From positions 3,452,686 through 3,516,685 of the forward strand of contig NZ_CP015249.1 of NCBI RefSeq assembly GCF_001632775.1: a DNA stretch of 64,000 nt, read 5' to 3'. This document shows positions 8,792-20,582 of this stretch, one piece after another. The position numbers and the translations under genes were made by a program. Each line of letters opens with the position of its first letter. Position 1 is the first letter of the stretch. The DNA is from Dokdonella koreensis DS-123 (GTDB lineage Bacteria > Pseudomonadota > Gammaproteobacteria > Xanthomonadales > Rhodanobacteraceae). The notes under the pieces were generated by a model. The model did no database searches, was not told the DNA's origin, and saw nothing but the letters and a program-made list of their open reading frames with translations.

Positions 8792-9844
8792 TTACTGGCC
8801 CTGGACCTGCAGCTCCACGCGACGGTTGCGAGCGCGGCCTTCCTTGGTGTCGTTGGTGTCGATCGGGTTCGACTCGCCGAAGCCCTTGACGCCGCTGATC
8901 TGGCTCGCGCTGACGCCGTTCGCGGTCAGGTAGTCGTAGACGGCCTGGGCGCGACGCTCGGACAGACCCTGGTTGTAGGTGTCCGAACCGATCGAGTCGG
9001 TGTGACCGTCGAGCTCGACCACGGTCTCCGGGTAACGCTTCAGCACGTCGACCGCCTGATCGAGGATCGCGACGGAGTCGGCCGTCGGCTCGCGCAGGGT
9101 CGGGACGATGTTCTTCTCGCCGACCTTCGGACGGTCGAACTTGAAGTTCACGCCACGCAGGTCGATCACGACCTTGGCCGGTGCGGGCTCTTCAGCCGGC
9201 GGCGGCGGCGGCGGCGGCGGCGGCTCGGCAGCCGGCGGCGGCTCCGGAGCCGGTGCACCACCGAAGTTGTAGACCAGGCCGATCGTGGCCAGGCCGTCGG
9301 TGAAGCCGGTGTTCTTCTTCACGCCCGGGAACTGGCCCTGCAGCGAGTTGTTGTCGTTGTCGTAACGGGCGGCGATTTCACCGCGCAGCGCGACACGATG
9401 CGAGACGTTGTACTGGACGCCGCCGCCGACGGTGGCGAACGGATCCCAGCCGCTCTTCTGCACGCTCTCGGCATAGGCGGCATGGCGCAGGAAGCCGACG
9501 CCACCAAGGACGTACGGACGCCAGGCCGAACCTTCCTGACCGAAGAACCAACGCGCGGTGGCGCCGAGGCTGACCGACTCCCATTCCTTGCCGGGACGGG
9601 CCGAGTCGTTCTCGTAGTCGGCGTTGTTGATGCCGTACTCGAAGTCGACCGCCAGGTTCGGGGTCGCCCAAACGCCGACGCCGAGGCCGCCGTACAGCGA
9701 CTCCTTGGTGTCGCGGTCGCTATCGGGGATCACGGCGCCGATACGCGGCGTGATGTACCAGTTGCCGTAGTCCTGGGCCTGGGCGACGGTGGCCGCTCCG
9801 CCAAGCGACAGTGCAATCAGCGCATACAAGGCTTTCTGCTTCAT
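8792..9844 (-). CDS. OmpA family outer membrane protein
   Basis: This is an outer-membrane beta-barrel protein with a peptidoglycan-binding C-terminus, 350 residues long. A signal peptide ends at AQA (about residue 23). The next 175 residues form an eight-stranded OmpA-like barrel (alternating aromatic strands, e.g. GNWYITPRIG, WRPYVLGGVGFLRHA, ATIGLVYNFGG). A proline-rich linker with a run of nine prolines (about residues 207-216) leads to the OmpA C-terminal domain (VNFKFDRPKVG, VELDGHTDSIGSDTYNQGLSERRA, KGFGESNPI, RARNRRVEL). The linker is encoded by a GGC-type simple repeat. AGGAGA lies 8 bp before the ATG. A terminator follows the gene. Confidence 0.94.
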   Translation of the reverse strand: MKQKALYALIALSLGGAATVAQAQDYGNWYITPRIGAVIPDSDRDTKESLYGGLGVGVWATPNLAVDFEYGINNADYENDSARPGKEWESVSLGATARWFFGQEGSAWRPYVLGGVGFLRHAAYAESVQKSGWDPFATVGGGVQYNVSHRVALRGEIAARYDNDNNSLQGQFPGVKKNTGFTDGLATIGLVYNFGGAPAPEPPPAAEPPPPPPPPPAEEPAPAKVVIDLRGVNFKFDRPKVGEKNIVPTLREPTADSVAILDQAVDVLKRYPETVVELDGHTDSIGSDTYNQGLSERRAQAVYDYLTANGVSASQISGVKGFGESNPIDTNDTKEGRARNRRVELQVQGQ

Positions 9845-9934
9845 TATTTGGAGTCTCCTGATCGTTGGTTCTTGCTTGGCGTCCTGAAGGTGCGCTCCGA
9901 TTGGACGCGAATCGCAGTGCGCACTCTACAACAA

Positions 9935-9962
9935 ATCCTAGGGGAACAGAACGTGTTTTTAA
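9935..9962 (-). promoter_or_regulatory. Possible sigma-70 promoter of the OmpA-family gene
   Basis: On the minus strand, TTAAAA (9962-9957) and TAGGAT (9940-9935) are separated by 16 bp, each matching four of six consensus bases. They lie in an AT-rich pocket about 90 bp before the start codon, in an otherwise GC-rich region of about 215 bp between this gene and prpD. Confidence 0.35.
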
Positions 9963-10060
9963 CGATTTATTACGGGTCCCTGGGGGGCACAGTCTAGACG
10001 GACGTTTCAAGCTGAACCAGCATATGTAAAAACGGTATTAAGCCCGCAGTCAGTCGGTCG

Positions 10061-11512
10061 TCAGAGCGCGAAAAGGTCCAGGAACCGGTGCAGCGGCATC
10101 CGGTCCAGCGCGGCCGGATCGGCCGTGGCGGCCAGGATGCGTGCGGACCGGGCGGCCGGCAGGTGGCCCGCCAGCGCGTCGCGGAACTTGTTCAGCAGGA
10201 CCGGAATGCCCTCGTGGCGGCGCTTGCGGTGGCCGATCGGGTAGTCGATCGACACCTTCTGGGTGCTCGAGCCGTCCTTGAAGAAAACCTGAACCGAGTT
10301 GCCGATGTAGCGCTTCTCCGGATCGAAGTAGTCCTTCGTGAACTGGGGGTTTTCCTTCACCGTCATCTTGTCGCGCAGCGCGTCGATGCGCGGGTCGGCG
10401 GCCACCGCGTCGTTGTAGTCCTCGGCGGTCAGGCGTCCGAAGATCAGCGGCACGGCGACCATGTACTGGATGCAGTGGTCGCGGTCGGCGTAGTTGGCCA
10501 GCGGGCCGGTCTTGTCGATGATGCGCACGCCCGCTTCCTGGGTCTCGATCTCGATGCGCTCGACCTGGTCGATCCGGCCGGCGACCTCGGCGTGCAGCTG
10601 CATCGCGCACTCGACCGCGGTCTGCGCATGGAACTCGGCCGGGTAGCTGATCTTGAACAGCACGTTCTCCATCACGTAGCTGCCGAACGGGCGCTCGAAC
10701 TCGAAGGACTTGCCCTTGAACGCGACGTCGTAGAAACCCCAGGTCTTCGCGCTCAGCGCCGACGGATAGCCGACCACGCGCTTCTCGACCGCATTGATCG
10801 CGTGGATCACCGCGCGGCGGCAGGCGTCGCCGGCGGCCCAGCTCTTGCGCGGGCCGGTGTTGGGGGCGTGGCGATAGGTGCGCAGCACGCCGTTGTCGAT
10901 CCACGAATGCGAGACCGCGGTGACGATCTCCTCCTTGCCGCCGCCGAACATCGCCGTGGCGACCGCCGTGGAGGCCAGGCGCACGAGGATCACGTGGTCG
11001 AGGCCGACGCGGTTGAAGCTGTTCTTGAGCGCGTAGCAGCCCTGGATCTCGTGCGCCTTGATCGCGAACGTCAGCACGTCGCGGACGGTGAGCGGCGCGG
11101 CGCCTTCGCGCTCGGCCTTGCGCGACAGGTAGTCGCCGACGGCGAGGATGGTGCCGAGGTTGTCGGACGGATGGCCCCATTCGGCGGCCAGCCAGGTGTC
11201 GTTGAAGTCGAGCCAGCGGATCTGCGTACCGATCGCGAACGCCGCCTGCACCGGATCGAGTTCGTGGCTGGTGCCCGGTACGCGCGCACCGCCCGGCAGC
11301 GTGGCGCCCGGCACGACCGGCCCGAGATGCTTGACGCACTCGGGGAACTTCATCGCCAGCATGGCCGTCGCCAGCGAGTCGAGCAGCATGTAGCGCGCGG
11401 TGTCGTAGGCCTCCGGCGAATCGATCGTCGCATCGGCCACGTAGTTGGCGATGTCGACCATCGGCTGGTCGGGATCCGGCCGTGCGGCCGAGCGGATGTC
11501 GTGTCCGGACAT
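10061..11512 (-). CDS. prpD: 2-methylcitrate dehydratase PrpD (MmgE/PrpD family)
   Basis: PrpD dehydrates 2-methylcitrate to 2-methyl-cis-aconitate in propionate catabolism. The protein is 483 residues from the ATG at 11512, exactly the length of enterobacterial PrpD. The family stretches SPEAYDTARYMLLDSLATAMLA, QIRWLDFNDTWLAAEWGHPSDNLGTIL and RHAPNTGPRKSWAAGDACRRAV are present, along with PAEFHAQTAVECAMQL and the DHCIQYMVAVPLIFG substrate-region motif. No prpB, prpC or acnD gene is next to it in this window, so the pathway assignment rests on sequence only. A longer in-frame extension upstream of the chosen start is rejected as low-complexity. Confidence 0.9.
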   Translation of the reverse strand: MSGHDIRSAARPDPDQPMVDIANYVADATIDSPEAYDTARYMLLDSLATAMLAMKFPECVKHLGPVVPGATLPGGARVPGTSHELDPVQAAFAIGTQIRWLDFNDTWLAAEWGHPSDNLGTILAVGDYLSRKAEREGAAPLTVRDVLTFAIKAHEIQGCYALKNSFNRVGLDHVILVRLASTAVATAMFGGGKEEIVTAVSHSWIDNGVLRTYRHAPNTGPRKSWAAGDACRRAVIHAINAVEKRVVGYPSALSAKTWGFYDVAFKGKSFEFERPFGSYVMENVLFKISYPAEFHAQTAVECAMQLHAEVAGRIDQVERIEIETQEAGVRIIDKTGPLANYADRDHCIQYMVAVPLIFGRLTAEDYNDAVAADPRIDALRDKMTVKENPQFTKDYFDPEKRYIGNSVQVFFKDGSSTQKVSIDYPIGHRKRRHEGIPVLLNKFRDALAGHLPAARSARILAATADPAALDRMPLHRFLDLFAL

Positions 11513-11736
11513 GATGGGTTCCGTAGCGGTGGTGGGGAGGCGCGGCGGCCGCGCGAACGCGCGGTACGAAGCCGCGCATTGTGCCAGATGCGTCCGTCCC
11601 GGGCATCGGCGCGGTACCGCCGGCGGCGCATTCGGCGGCTGCCGGCAACAGTCTTTTCCGCCGCCGCGGCTCGATCCGGCCGCCCGGCGAACCCATCTTG
11701 ACCGCCAGCGCCGCCCCGCGGCCGACGAGACCCGCC

Positions 11737-12528
11737 ATGACCACCGCTCCGCTTCCCAGCCTGTTCGTATCGCACGGATCGCCGATGCTGGCGATCGAGG
11801 ATTCGCCGGCCGGCCGCTTCCTGGACGGCCTGGGCCCGGCGATCGGCCGGCCGCGCGCGATCCTCGTCGCGTCCGCCCACTTCGAAAGCCCGGGACCGGC
11901 GCTGACCCGCGGCGAGCGGCCGGCGACGGTCCACGATTTCGGCGGCTTTCCGGCGGCGCTGTACGCGCTGCGCTATCCGGCCGCCGGCGCGGACGAGCTG
12001 GCCGCGCGCGCGGCGGACCTGCTGGCGCGCGAGGGTTTCGTGCCGCGTGACGATGCCGGCCACGGATTCGACCACGGCGTCTGGGTGCCGTTGCGGCGCA
12101 TGTATCCCCAGGCCGACGTGCCGGTGGTCGCACTGTCGGTCGATCCGCGGGCCGATGCGGCCTGGCACTACCGCGTCGGGCGCGCGCTGGCGCCGCTGCG
12201 CGACGATGGCGTGCTGGTGCTCGGCTCGGGCAGCTTCTCGCACAACCTGCGCGAGCTGGACTGGCGCGCCGGCGGCACCGCGCCGGCCACCTGGATGACC
12301 GGCTTCACCGATCCGCTGCGCGACCGGCTGCTGGCCGGCGACGTGGCCGGCGTGCTCGACTGGCAGCGGCTTCCGCATGCCCTGCGCAACCATCCCAGCC
12401 CCGAGCATCTGCTGCCGCTGTTCGTCGCGCTGGGGGCCGCCGGCGACACGCCGCGGGCGCGGCTGCTGCACGATTCGGTCGCGCTGGGTTCGCTGGCACT
12501 GGACGCGTTCGCCTTCGACGGCGACTGA
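11737..12528 (+). CDS. DODA-type extradiol aromatic ring-opening dioxygenase (YgiD family)
   Basis: This belongs to the class III (LigB-type) non-haem iron/zinc extradiol dioxygenases, with relatives that open catechol-like rings such as DOPA. The protein is 263 residues from the ATG at 11737 (MTTAPLPSLFVSHGSPMLA). Metal-ligand positions typical of the family can be seen: His in SHGSP, His in ASAHFES, the DHGVWVPLRRMYP region, and His in GSGSFSHNLRELDW. The physiological substrate is unknown for most YgiD proteins. It is divergent from prpD (starts 225 bp apart) and convergent with the LysR gene, whose stop lies only 3 bp beyond its own. Confidence 0.88.
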   Translation: MTTAPLPSLFVSHGSPMLAIEDSPAGRFLDGLGPAIGRPRAILVASAHFESPGPALTRGERPATVHDFGGFPAALYALRYPAAGADELAARAADLLAREGFVPRDDAGHGFDHGVWVPLRRMYPQADVPVVALSVDPRADAAWHYRVGRALAPLRDDGVLVLGSGSFSHNLRELDWRAGGTAPATWMTGFTDPLRDRLLAGDVAGVLDWQRLPHALRNHPSPEHLLPLFVALGAAGDTPRARLLHDSVALGSLALDAFAFDGD

Positions 12529-12531
12529 CGT

Positions 12532-13482
12532 TCAGCGGGGCACCTCGCGCACGCCGGCCAGCGCGCCGTCCAGGCCGCGTTCCCAGGGCGGATGCTCGCC
12601 GAACTCGGCGCTCAGGAAGTCGACGAAGGCGCGCACCCGCGGCGGAACCAGCCGCCGCTGCGGCATCACCGCACTGATCGCGGTGGCGGCGATCGGATAG
12701 TCGGGCAGCACCACCTCCAGCCGGCCGGCGCGCAGGTCGTCGGCGACGTGCCACAGCGAATGCACCGCGATGCCCTCGCCAGCCACGGCGGCGTCGCGCA
12801 GCAGCTCACCGAAGTTGCTCTCGAAGCGCCCCTGCACCCGGACGACGGTCTCGCCGCCTTCCGGCGTGCCGAACCGCCAGCTGTCCTGGCGGCCGCCGCT
12901 GCCGAACAGCAGCAGGCATTCGTGTTCGCCGAGCGCCTGCGGCGTCCGCGGCCGCCCGCGCCGTGCCAGATACGCCGGCGCGGCGCACAGCACGCGGCGG
13001 TTGGCGGCGATCCGCCGCGCGACCAGGCGCGAATCCTCCAGGGCACCGATGCGGATCGCGAGGTCGAAACCCTCGCTGACCAGGTCGACGACCTGGTCGC
13101 TCAGGTGGACGCTGAGCCGCAGCCGCGGGTGCCGCGCGAGGAACCGCGGCAGCAGCGGCGAGACGTACTGGCGCCCGAACGAGGCGGACAGCGTCACCCG
13201 CAGCGTGCCGGCCACCGCCGCGCCGCTCTGGCGCAGGCCGCTGGCCAGCGATTCCAGGTCCTCCACCAGGGCCCGCCCCTGCGCGGCCAGCACCGCCCCT
13301 TCCGGGGTGGCGTGCAGCCGCCGCGTGGTCCGGTGCAGCAGGCGCACGCCGAAATCGCGTTCCAACCGCTTCAGGCGCTGGCTGGCGACGGCCGGCGACA
13401 GGTCCAGGCTGCGCGCAGCCGCGCTGATCGAGCCCGAATCGAGCACGCGCAGGAACAGGGCGATGTCGCCGACGCGGTCCAT
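12532..13482 (-). CDS. LysR family transcriptional regulator
   Basis: This is a 316-residue LysR regulator. The N-terminal winged helix (residues about 3-62: DIALFLRVLDSGSISAAARSLDLSPAVASQRLKRLERDFGVRLLHRTTRR) is followed by an effector-binding domain of two alpha/beta lobes (GTLRVTLSASFGRQYVSPLLPRFL onward). The ATG at 13482 has GGAGG 6 bp upstream; an in-frame extension to 13527 is possible but lacks a site. It is divergent from the MFS exporter gene with 115 bp between them, the classic LysR-target layout. It most resembles the CrgA-like subgroup acting on neighbouring efflux or oxidoreductase genes. Confidence 0.93.
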   Translation of the reverse strand: MDRVGDIALFLRVLDSGSISAAARSLDLSPAVASQRLKRLERDFGVRLLHRTTRRLHATPEGAVLAAQGRALVEDLESLASGLRQSGAAVAGTLRVTLSASFGRQYVSPLLPRFLARHPRLRLSVHLSDQVVDLVSEGFDLAIRIGALEDSRLVARRIAANRRVLCAAPAYLARRGRPRTPQALGEHECLLLFGSGGRQDSWRFGTPEGGETVVRVQGRFESNFGELLRDAAVAGEGIAVHSLWHVADDLRAGRLEVVLPDYPIAATAISAVMPQRRLVPPRVRAFVDFLSAEFGEHPPWERGLDGALAGVREVPR

Positions 13483-13493
13483 CCGGCCTCCAT

Positions 13494-13512
13494 TTTCAAT
13501 TTTCTGTTGAAA
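13494..13512. promoter_or_regulatory. Possible LysR operator (inverted repeat TTTCAA-N7-TTGAAA)
   Basis: A 6-bp perfect inverted repeat with a 7-bp spacer lies 12-30 bp upstream of the LysR start codon, inside the short divergent region before the MFS gene. Its AT-richness and position suit autoregulation and control of the exporter. It is not a strict T-N11-A box, so the call is tentative. Confidence 0.4.
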
Positions 13513-13597
13513 CTGATTCGCGATCATGCCGGTTTCCGCTCAATCTGCAAGCGCCTAGCCTGGGCGTCTCGTCTTTCCTCCGGACCCCGATCCCGTC

Positions 13598-14815
13598 ATG
13601 AACACCCCGCTTGCGGCCACCCGGCCACGCACGCCGCCCGCCCTGTATGCGCTGACCGCCGGCGCGTTCGGCATCGGCGTCACCGAGTTCGTCATCATGG
13701 GCATCCTGCTGGAGGTCGGTACCGACCTCGGCGTCTCGATCCCGGCCGCCGGCCTGCTGATTTCCGGCTACGCGCTCGGCGTGCTGATCGGCGCACCGGT
13801 GATGACCGTGCTGACCGGGCGCTGGCCGCGCAAGACCGCCCTGCTGGCGCTGATGGGCATCTTCACGCTCGGCAACCTGGCCTGCGCGCTGGCACCGAAC
13901 TACGAACTGCTGATGGCGGCGCGGGTGCTGACGGCGTTCGCGCACGGCACGTTCTTCGGCGTCGGCTCGATCGTCGCGACCAGCCTGGTACCGCCGGACC
14001 GGCGTGCCTCGGCAATCGCGATCATGTTCACCGGCCTGACGGTGGCGACGATCCTCGGCGTGCCGTTCGGCACCTGGCTCGGCCAGGCGTTCGGCTGGCG
14101 TGCCACTTTCTTGGCGGTCACGGCGATCGGCGTGGTCGCGCTGGCGGTGCTGGCCCGCTACGTGCCGCGGGAAACCGCACCGCCGGAGCCGGGCGACTGG
14201 CGCGCCGACCTGCGCGCCCTGGCGCGGGGACCGGTCCTGCTCGGCCTGTTGACGACGGTGCTCGGCTTCGGCGGGATGTTCGCGGTGTTCACCTACATCG
14301 CGCCGATCCTGACGCGCGTGACCGGCTTCGGCGAAGCGGCGGTCTCGCCGATCCTGCTGGTGTTCGGCGCCGGCCTGGTCGCCGGCAACCTGGTCGGCGG
14401 CCGGCTGGCCGACCGCCGGCTGGTACCGGCCCTGCTCGGCAGCCTGGCCCTGCTGGTCGTGGTGCTGGTCCTGATGGGCTTCGCCCTGCACAGCCGCTGG
14501 CTGACCGTCGTCTTCGTCGGCCTGCTCGGCTTCGCGGCGTTCGCGACCGTGCCGCCGCTGCAGCTGTGGGTGCTGTCCAAGGCCGAAGGTGCCGGCCAGA
14601 GCCTGGCCTCCAGCTTCAACATCGGCGCGTTCAACCTCGGCAATGCGCTCGGCGCGTGGCTGGGCGGCTGGACGATCGACCGCGGCCTGGGCCTCGAATC
14701 GCTGGCCTGGGTGGCCGCGCTGGTGCCGCTGGCGGCCCTGCTGGTGGCCGGCTGGGCCCTGCACCAGGACCGGCGCGCGCCGGCGCCGGTGCTGTGCGTC
14801 GGCGAGGACGGATGA
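13598..14815 (+). CDS. MFS transporter, DHA1 (AraJ/NepI-like) efflux family
   Basis: This is a 12-helix inner-membrane proton antiporter, 405 residues. The N-terminal region AGAFGIGVTEFVIMGILLEVGTDLGVS is the hallmark of AraJ/YdhP-type DHA1 permeases. The motif-A loop between helices 2 and 3 reads GAPVMTVLTGRWPRKTAL, and motif C appears as GLTVATILGVPFGTWLG. The second half repeats the helix pattern with GGRLADRR as the second motif-A copy. It is divergent from the LysR gene, which probably controls it. A zinc-free dehydrogenase gene follows 133 bp downstream on the same strand. The exported compound cannot be told. Confidence 0.91.
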   Translation: MNTPLAATRPRTPPALYALTAGAFGIGVTEFVIMGILLEVGTDLGVSIPAAGLLISGYALGVLIGAPVMTVLTGRWPRKTALLALMGIFTLGNLACALAPNYELLMAARVLTAFAHGTFFGVGSIVATSLVPPDRRASAIAIMFTGLTVATILGVPFGTWLGQAFGWRATFLAVTAIGVVALAVLARYVPRETAPPEPGDWRADLRALARGPVLLGLLTTVLGFGGMFAVFTYIAPILTRVTGFGEAAVSPILLVFGAGLVAGNLVGGRLADRRLVPALLGSLALLVVVLVLMGFALHSRWLTVVFVGLLGFAAFATVPPLQLWVLSKAEGAGQSLASSFNIGAFNLGNALGAWLGGWTIDRGLGLESLAWVAALVPLAALLVAGWALHQDRRAPAPVLCVGEDG

Positions 14816-14948
14816 GCGCCTCGCCCGCGCGCCGCCCCGCCCCGATGCGCCCCGTTCCGATGCTTCGCTTCACCGATCTTCGCCAGGCCACTGGACGCGC
14901 GTCCCGGCCGGTACCACGATCCCTACCGCCGCTTCGAGAGGACTCCCG

Positions 14949-15965
14949 ATGAAAGCCGTCGCCCTGACCCGCTACCTGCCGATCGACGACCCCGCTGCGC
15001 TGATCGACGTCGACCTGCCCGTGCCGGCCGCCGCCGGCCACGACCTGCTCGTGCGCGTGGAGGCGGTCTCGGTCAATCCGGTCGACACCAAGCTGCGCGC
15101 ACCCAAGCCGCAGGTGGAACCGCAGCCGCGCGTCCTCGGCTTCGACGCCGCCGGCGTCGTCGAGGCCGTCGGCCCCGAGGTCACGCGTTTCAAGCCCGGC
15201 GATGCCGTCTACTACGCCGGCGACGTGACGCGGCCCGGCAGCAACGCGCAGTTCCAATTGGTCGACGAGCGCCTGGCCGGCCGCAAGCCGGCCTCGCTCG
15301 ACTTCGCCCAGGCCGCCGCGCTGCCGCTGACGACGATCACCGCCTGGGAACTGCTGTTCCAGCGCATGCCGTTCGACGCGCAGGACGGCGGCACCGGCAA
15401 GACCCTGCTGGTGATCGCCGGCGCCGGCGGTGTCGGCTCGATCGCGATCCAGCTCGCCCGCCGCGCCGGCTTCACGGTGATCGCGACCGCCTCGCGGCCG
15501 CAGACGGTGCAGTGGTGCCGCGACCTCGGCGCGCACCACGTGATCGACCACCGCCAGCCGCTCGCGCCGCAACTGGCGGCCCTGGGCTTCCAGACGGTCG
15601 ACGCCGCGATCAACCTCGCCGATACCGACCGCTACTGGGACGCGCTCGGCGAGCTGCTGGCGCCGCAGGGCCATGTGGGCCTCATCGTCGAACCGGCCGG
15701 CGCGCTGCGCATCGGCGATCCGTACAAGGCCAAGTGCATCGGCATCCACTGGGAGATGATGTTCGCGCGGCCGCGCTTCAAAACCGCCGACCAGGGCGAG
15801 CAGGGCGCGATCCTCGAACGCGTCGCCGACCTGGTCGACGCCGGCGCACTGCGCAGCACGCACACCCAGACGCTGACGCCGATCAACGCCGCCAACCTGC
15901 GCGAGGCGCACCGGCAGCTGGAATCGGGCAGCACGATCGGCAAGCTCGCCCTCGCCGGCTGGTAG
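14949..15965 (+). CDS. Zinc-binding alcohol dehydrogenase family protein (quinone oxidoreductase-like)
   Basis: This is an NADPH-dependent medium-chain dehydrogenase/reductase, 338 residues from the ATG at 14949 (MKAVALTRYLPIDDP). The N-terminal GroES-like domain contains VRVEAVSVNPVDTKLR and the GFDAAGVVEAVG motif. The Rossmann fold carries GAGGVGSIAIQLARRAGFTVIATASRP with the AxxGVG nucleotide-binding signature. The structural-zinc cysteines of true alcohol dehydrogenases are absent, matching the TIGR02817-type quinone reductase subgroup. It follows the MFS gene in the same direction, so both may answer to the same LysR regulator in response to a quinone or carbonyl compound. Confidence 0.9.
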   Translation: MKAVALTRYLPIDDPAALIDVDLPVPAAAGHDLLVRVEAVSVNPVDTKLRAPKPQVEPQPRVLGFDAAGVVEAVGPEVTRFKPGDAVYYAGDVTRPGSNAQFQLVDERLAGRKPASLDFAQAAALPLTTITAWELLFQRMPFDAQDGGTGKTLLVIAGAGGVGSIAIQLARRAGFTVIATASRPQTVQWCRDLGAHHVIDHRQPLAPQLAALGFQTVDAAINLADTDRYWDALGELLAPQGHVGLIVEPAGALRIGDPYKAKCIGIHWEMMFARPRFKTADQGEQGAILERVADLVDAGALRSTHTQTLTPINAANLREAHRQLESGSTIGKLALAGW

Positions 15966-15974
15966 CGGCGCGGG

Positions 15975-18463
<2,489 letters not shown>

Positions 18464-18472
18464 AGCGGTGAC

Positions 18473-19243
18473 TCAGGCAGGGCGCAGATCGAGGATCGCG
18501 CCGCGCAGTCCGCTCGCCGCATCGGTCAGCAGGAAGGCCGCCGCCGCGCCGGCTGCGTCGGGCGTCGGCAGGCTGAGCGTGTCCTCGCCGAACCAGGCGG
18601 TCCGCCGCAACGCCGTGCGCATCGGCGCCGGCAGCAGGCCGTGGATGCGCACCGGCCCGGTGTCGGTTTCCTCGTGCAGGATCGAGACCAGGCCGGGCAA
18701 GGCGTGCTTGGCGACGCCGTAGCCGCCCCAGAACGCCTTGCCGATGGTGGCCGGGTCGTCGAATGCGAAGACCACGGCGGCCCGCTCGCGCTGGCGCAGC
18801 AGCGGCAGGCAGGCCTGGGTCAGCAGGAACGGCGCGGTCAGGTTGACCTGCTGCGTGCGCAGCCATTCCTCGGGCTTGATCTGGTCGGTCGGCTGCAGGC
18901 CGGCGAACTGCGCGGCCGCATGGACGATGCCGTCGAGCCGGCCGCATTCGCGCTCGACCGTGTCCGCCACCTGGCCGTAGTCGTCCGGGCTGGCGCCGGC
19001 CAGGTCCAGCGGATAGATCGCCGGCTGCGCGCCGCCGGCGGCGGCGACCTCGTCGTAGAGCTTCTCGAGCGCGCGCACCTTGCGGCCGAGCAGCACCACG
19101 GTCGCACCCGCACCGGCGCAGGCCAGCACGGCGGCACGTCCGAGCCCACCGGTGGCGCCGGCGACCAGGACCACGCGGCCGTCCAGCGCAGCAGCGGCCG
19201 GCGCCGCCGCGGCGACGCGCGCCAAGGCAAGACGGCCGATCAC
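18473..19243 (-). CDS. Short-chain dehydrogenase/reductase (YciK-like)
   Basis: This is an NAD(P)-dependent SDR, 256 residues from GTG 19243, whose codon overlaps the grxD stop (GTGA). The coenzyme motif is GATGGLGRAAVLACAGAGATVVL near the N-terminus. NLTAPFLL and the catalytic YGVAKHALPGL (Tyr-x-x-x-Lys) are present. The active-site serine position lies in VVFAFDDPAT, which lacks a clear Ser, as in the YciK subgroup where the substrate remains unknown. The start is set by the overlap with grxD, which implies translational coupling; the frame continues upstream only inside grxD. Confidence 0.87.
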   Translation of the reverse strand: MIGRLALARVAAAAPAAAALDGRVVLVAGATGGLGRAAVLACAGAGATVVLLGRKVRALEKLYDEVAAAGGAQPAIYPLDLAGASPDDYGQVADTVERECGRLDGIVHAAAQFAGLQPTDQIKPEEWLRTQQVNLTAPFLLTQACLPLLRQRERAAVVFAFDDPATIGKAFWGGYGVAKHALPGLVSILHEETDTGPVRIHGLLPAPMRTALRRTAWFGEDTLSLPTPDAAGAAAAFLLTDAASGLRGAILDLRPA

Positions 19244-19557
19244 GCTTTCTGCAGGTCCTTGACGATGCGCTCGAGCTCGCCCGACTCGTAGAGTTCCAGC
19301 GTGATGTCGCAGCCGCCGATCAGCTCGCCGTGCACGAACAGCTGCGGGAACGTCGGCCAGTTGGAGTAACGCGGCAGCGTCGCCCGGACTTCCGGGTCTT
19401 CCAGCACGTTGACGGCATGGAAGTCGGCGCCGACGGCCTTGAGGGCCTTGACGGTGCGGCTGGAGAAGCCGCACATCGGGAACTGCGGCGTGCCCTTCAT
19501 GTAGAGCACGACCGCATGTTCGGCCAGGGTTTTCTTGATGCGTTCGGTGGTTTCCAT
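19240..19557 (-). CDS. grxD: Monothiol glutaredoxin Grx4
   Basis: This is a CGFS-type monothiol glutaredoxin of 105 residues, which carries or delivers [2Fe-2S] clusters with glutathione and BolA-type partners. The family motifs are [21 protein letters not shown], with the active-site CGFS, then [22 protein letters not shown] and the terminal amphipathic helix. The ATG at 19557 is used; the GTG one codon upstream is also possible. It is divergent from sodB with about 250 bp between, and co-translated with the downstream SDR. Confidence 0.95.
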   Translation of the reverse strand: METTERIKKTLAEHAVVLYMKGTPQFPMCGFSSRTVKALKAVGADFHAVNVLEDPEVRATLPRYSNWPTFPQLFVHGELIGGCDITLELYESGELERIVKDLQKA

Positions 19558-19807
19558 CACGGATCCGGAAAGGGCGCAGGCATTCAGCGCCAGATGGGCA
19601 TTCTACCCGTTCCGCACAAGGCCGGGCCGCGGCGGCGCGGGGCGGCCTTGCGCGGAAGGTCGCAGCCCCCCGCGAAGGGCAACGGCGGCGAAACCACCCG
19701 ACACGGGCATCCCCCGGAGCCGCAGCGGCGGGCGTTCACGCGAAAGCGTCTCCCGCCACCCTGCTAGACTTCCGAGTCCTTCCCCACCCATCGGCAGGAG
19801 ACACTGC

Positions 19808-20386
19808 ATGGCCATCGAACTTCCCCCGCTTCCCTGGGCCCGCGACGCGCTGGCGCCGCACATCTCGGCGGAAACGATCGACTACCACTACGGCAAGCAC
19901 CACCAGACCTACGTCACCAACCTCAACAACCAGATCAAGGGCACCGAGTTCGAGGAGCTCTCGCTGGAGGACATCATCCGCAAGTCCAGCGGCGGCATGT
20001 TCAACAACGCCGCGCAGATCTGGAACCACACGTTCTACTGGAACTGCCTGTCGCCCACCGGCGGCGGCGAGCCCGGCGGCGTCCTGGCCGACAAGATCAA
20101 CCAGGCCTTCGGCGACTTCGCCAAGTTCAAGGACGAGTTCACCAAGACCTCGGTCGGCACGTTCGGCTCGGGCTGGGGCTGGCTGGTGCAGCGCCCGGAC
20201 GGCAGCCTGGCCCTGGCCAGCACGTCCAACGCCGGCACGCCGCTGACCGGCACCGATCGCGCGCTGCTGACCTGCGACGTCTGGGAGCACGCCTACTACA
20301 TCGACTACCGCAACGCGCGGCCGAAGTACGTCGAGGCGTTCTGGAACCTCGTCAACTGGGATTTCGTCGCCAGCCAGCTGGCCTGA
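19808..20386 (+). CDS. sodB: Superoxide dismutase [Fe]
   Basis: This dimeric iron superoxide dismutase is 192 residues, from the ATG at 19808 with AGGAGA upstream. All metal ligands are in place: His in [10 protein letters not shown], His in WNHTFYW, and Asp and His in [13 protein letters not shown]. The signature [22 protein letters not shown] with a Gln in the QI position, and [11 protein letters not shown], point to iron rather than manganese. No signal peptide is present, so it is cytosolic. The bases between grxD and sodB hold a TAGACT near 19765 that could be a -10 element, but no convincing -35. Confidence 0.95.
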   Translation: MAIELPPLPWARDALAPHISAETIDYHYGKHHQTYVTNLNNQIKGTEFEELSLEDIIRKSSGGMFNNAAQIWNHTFYWNCLSPTGGGEPGGVLADKINQAFGDFAKFKDEFTKTSVGTFGSGWGWLVQRPDGSLALASTSNAGTPLTGTDRALLTCDVWEHAYYIDYRNARPKYVEAFWNLVNWDFVASQLA

Positions 20387-20451
20387 CCTTCGCGCAGCGC
20401 GGCCCGCGCCGGCCGGCGCGCCGCGCCCGCGCTGTCATGCGACTCCTCGCC

Positions 20452-20473
20452 GTCCCCGGCCCGTGCCGGGGAC
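20452..20473. terminator. GC-rich hairpin between sodB and the glycosyltransferase gene
   Basis: A perfect 9-bp inverted repeat (GTCCCCGGC / GCCGGGGAC) with a 4-nt loop lies between two convergent genes. It lacks a T-run, so it may be a bidirectional transcript end or simply a stable hairpin. Confidence 0.35.
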
Positions 20474-20582
20474 CGGCAACCCGATCCGAGGCGCCTGTGC
20501 CACCGTGCCCGCAGGTAACCGGCCGTGCGTGCCCGGCTGCGGCGGTCGCCGCCCGGCCGTCGTCGGTGCCGGAGCGGCCCCT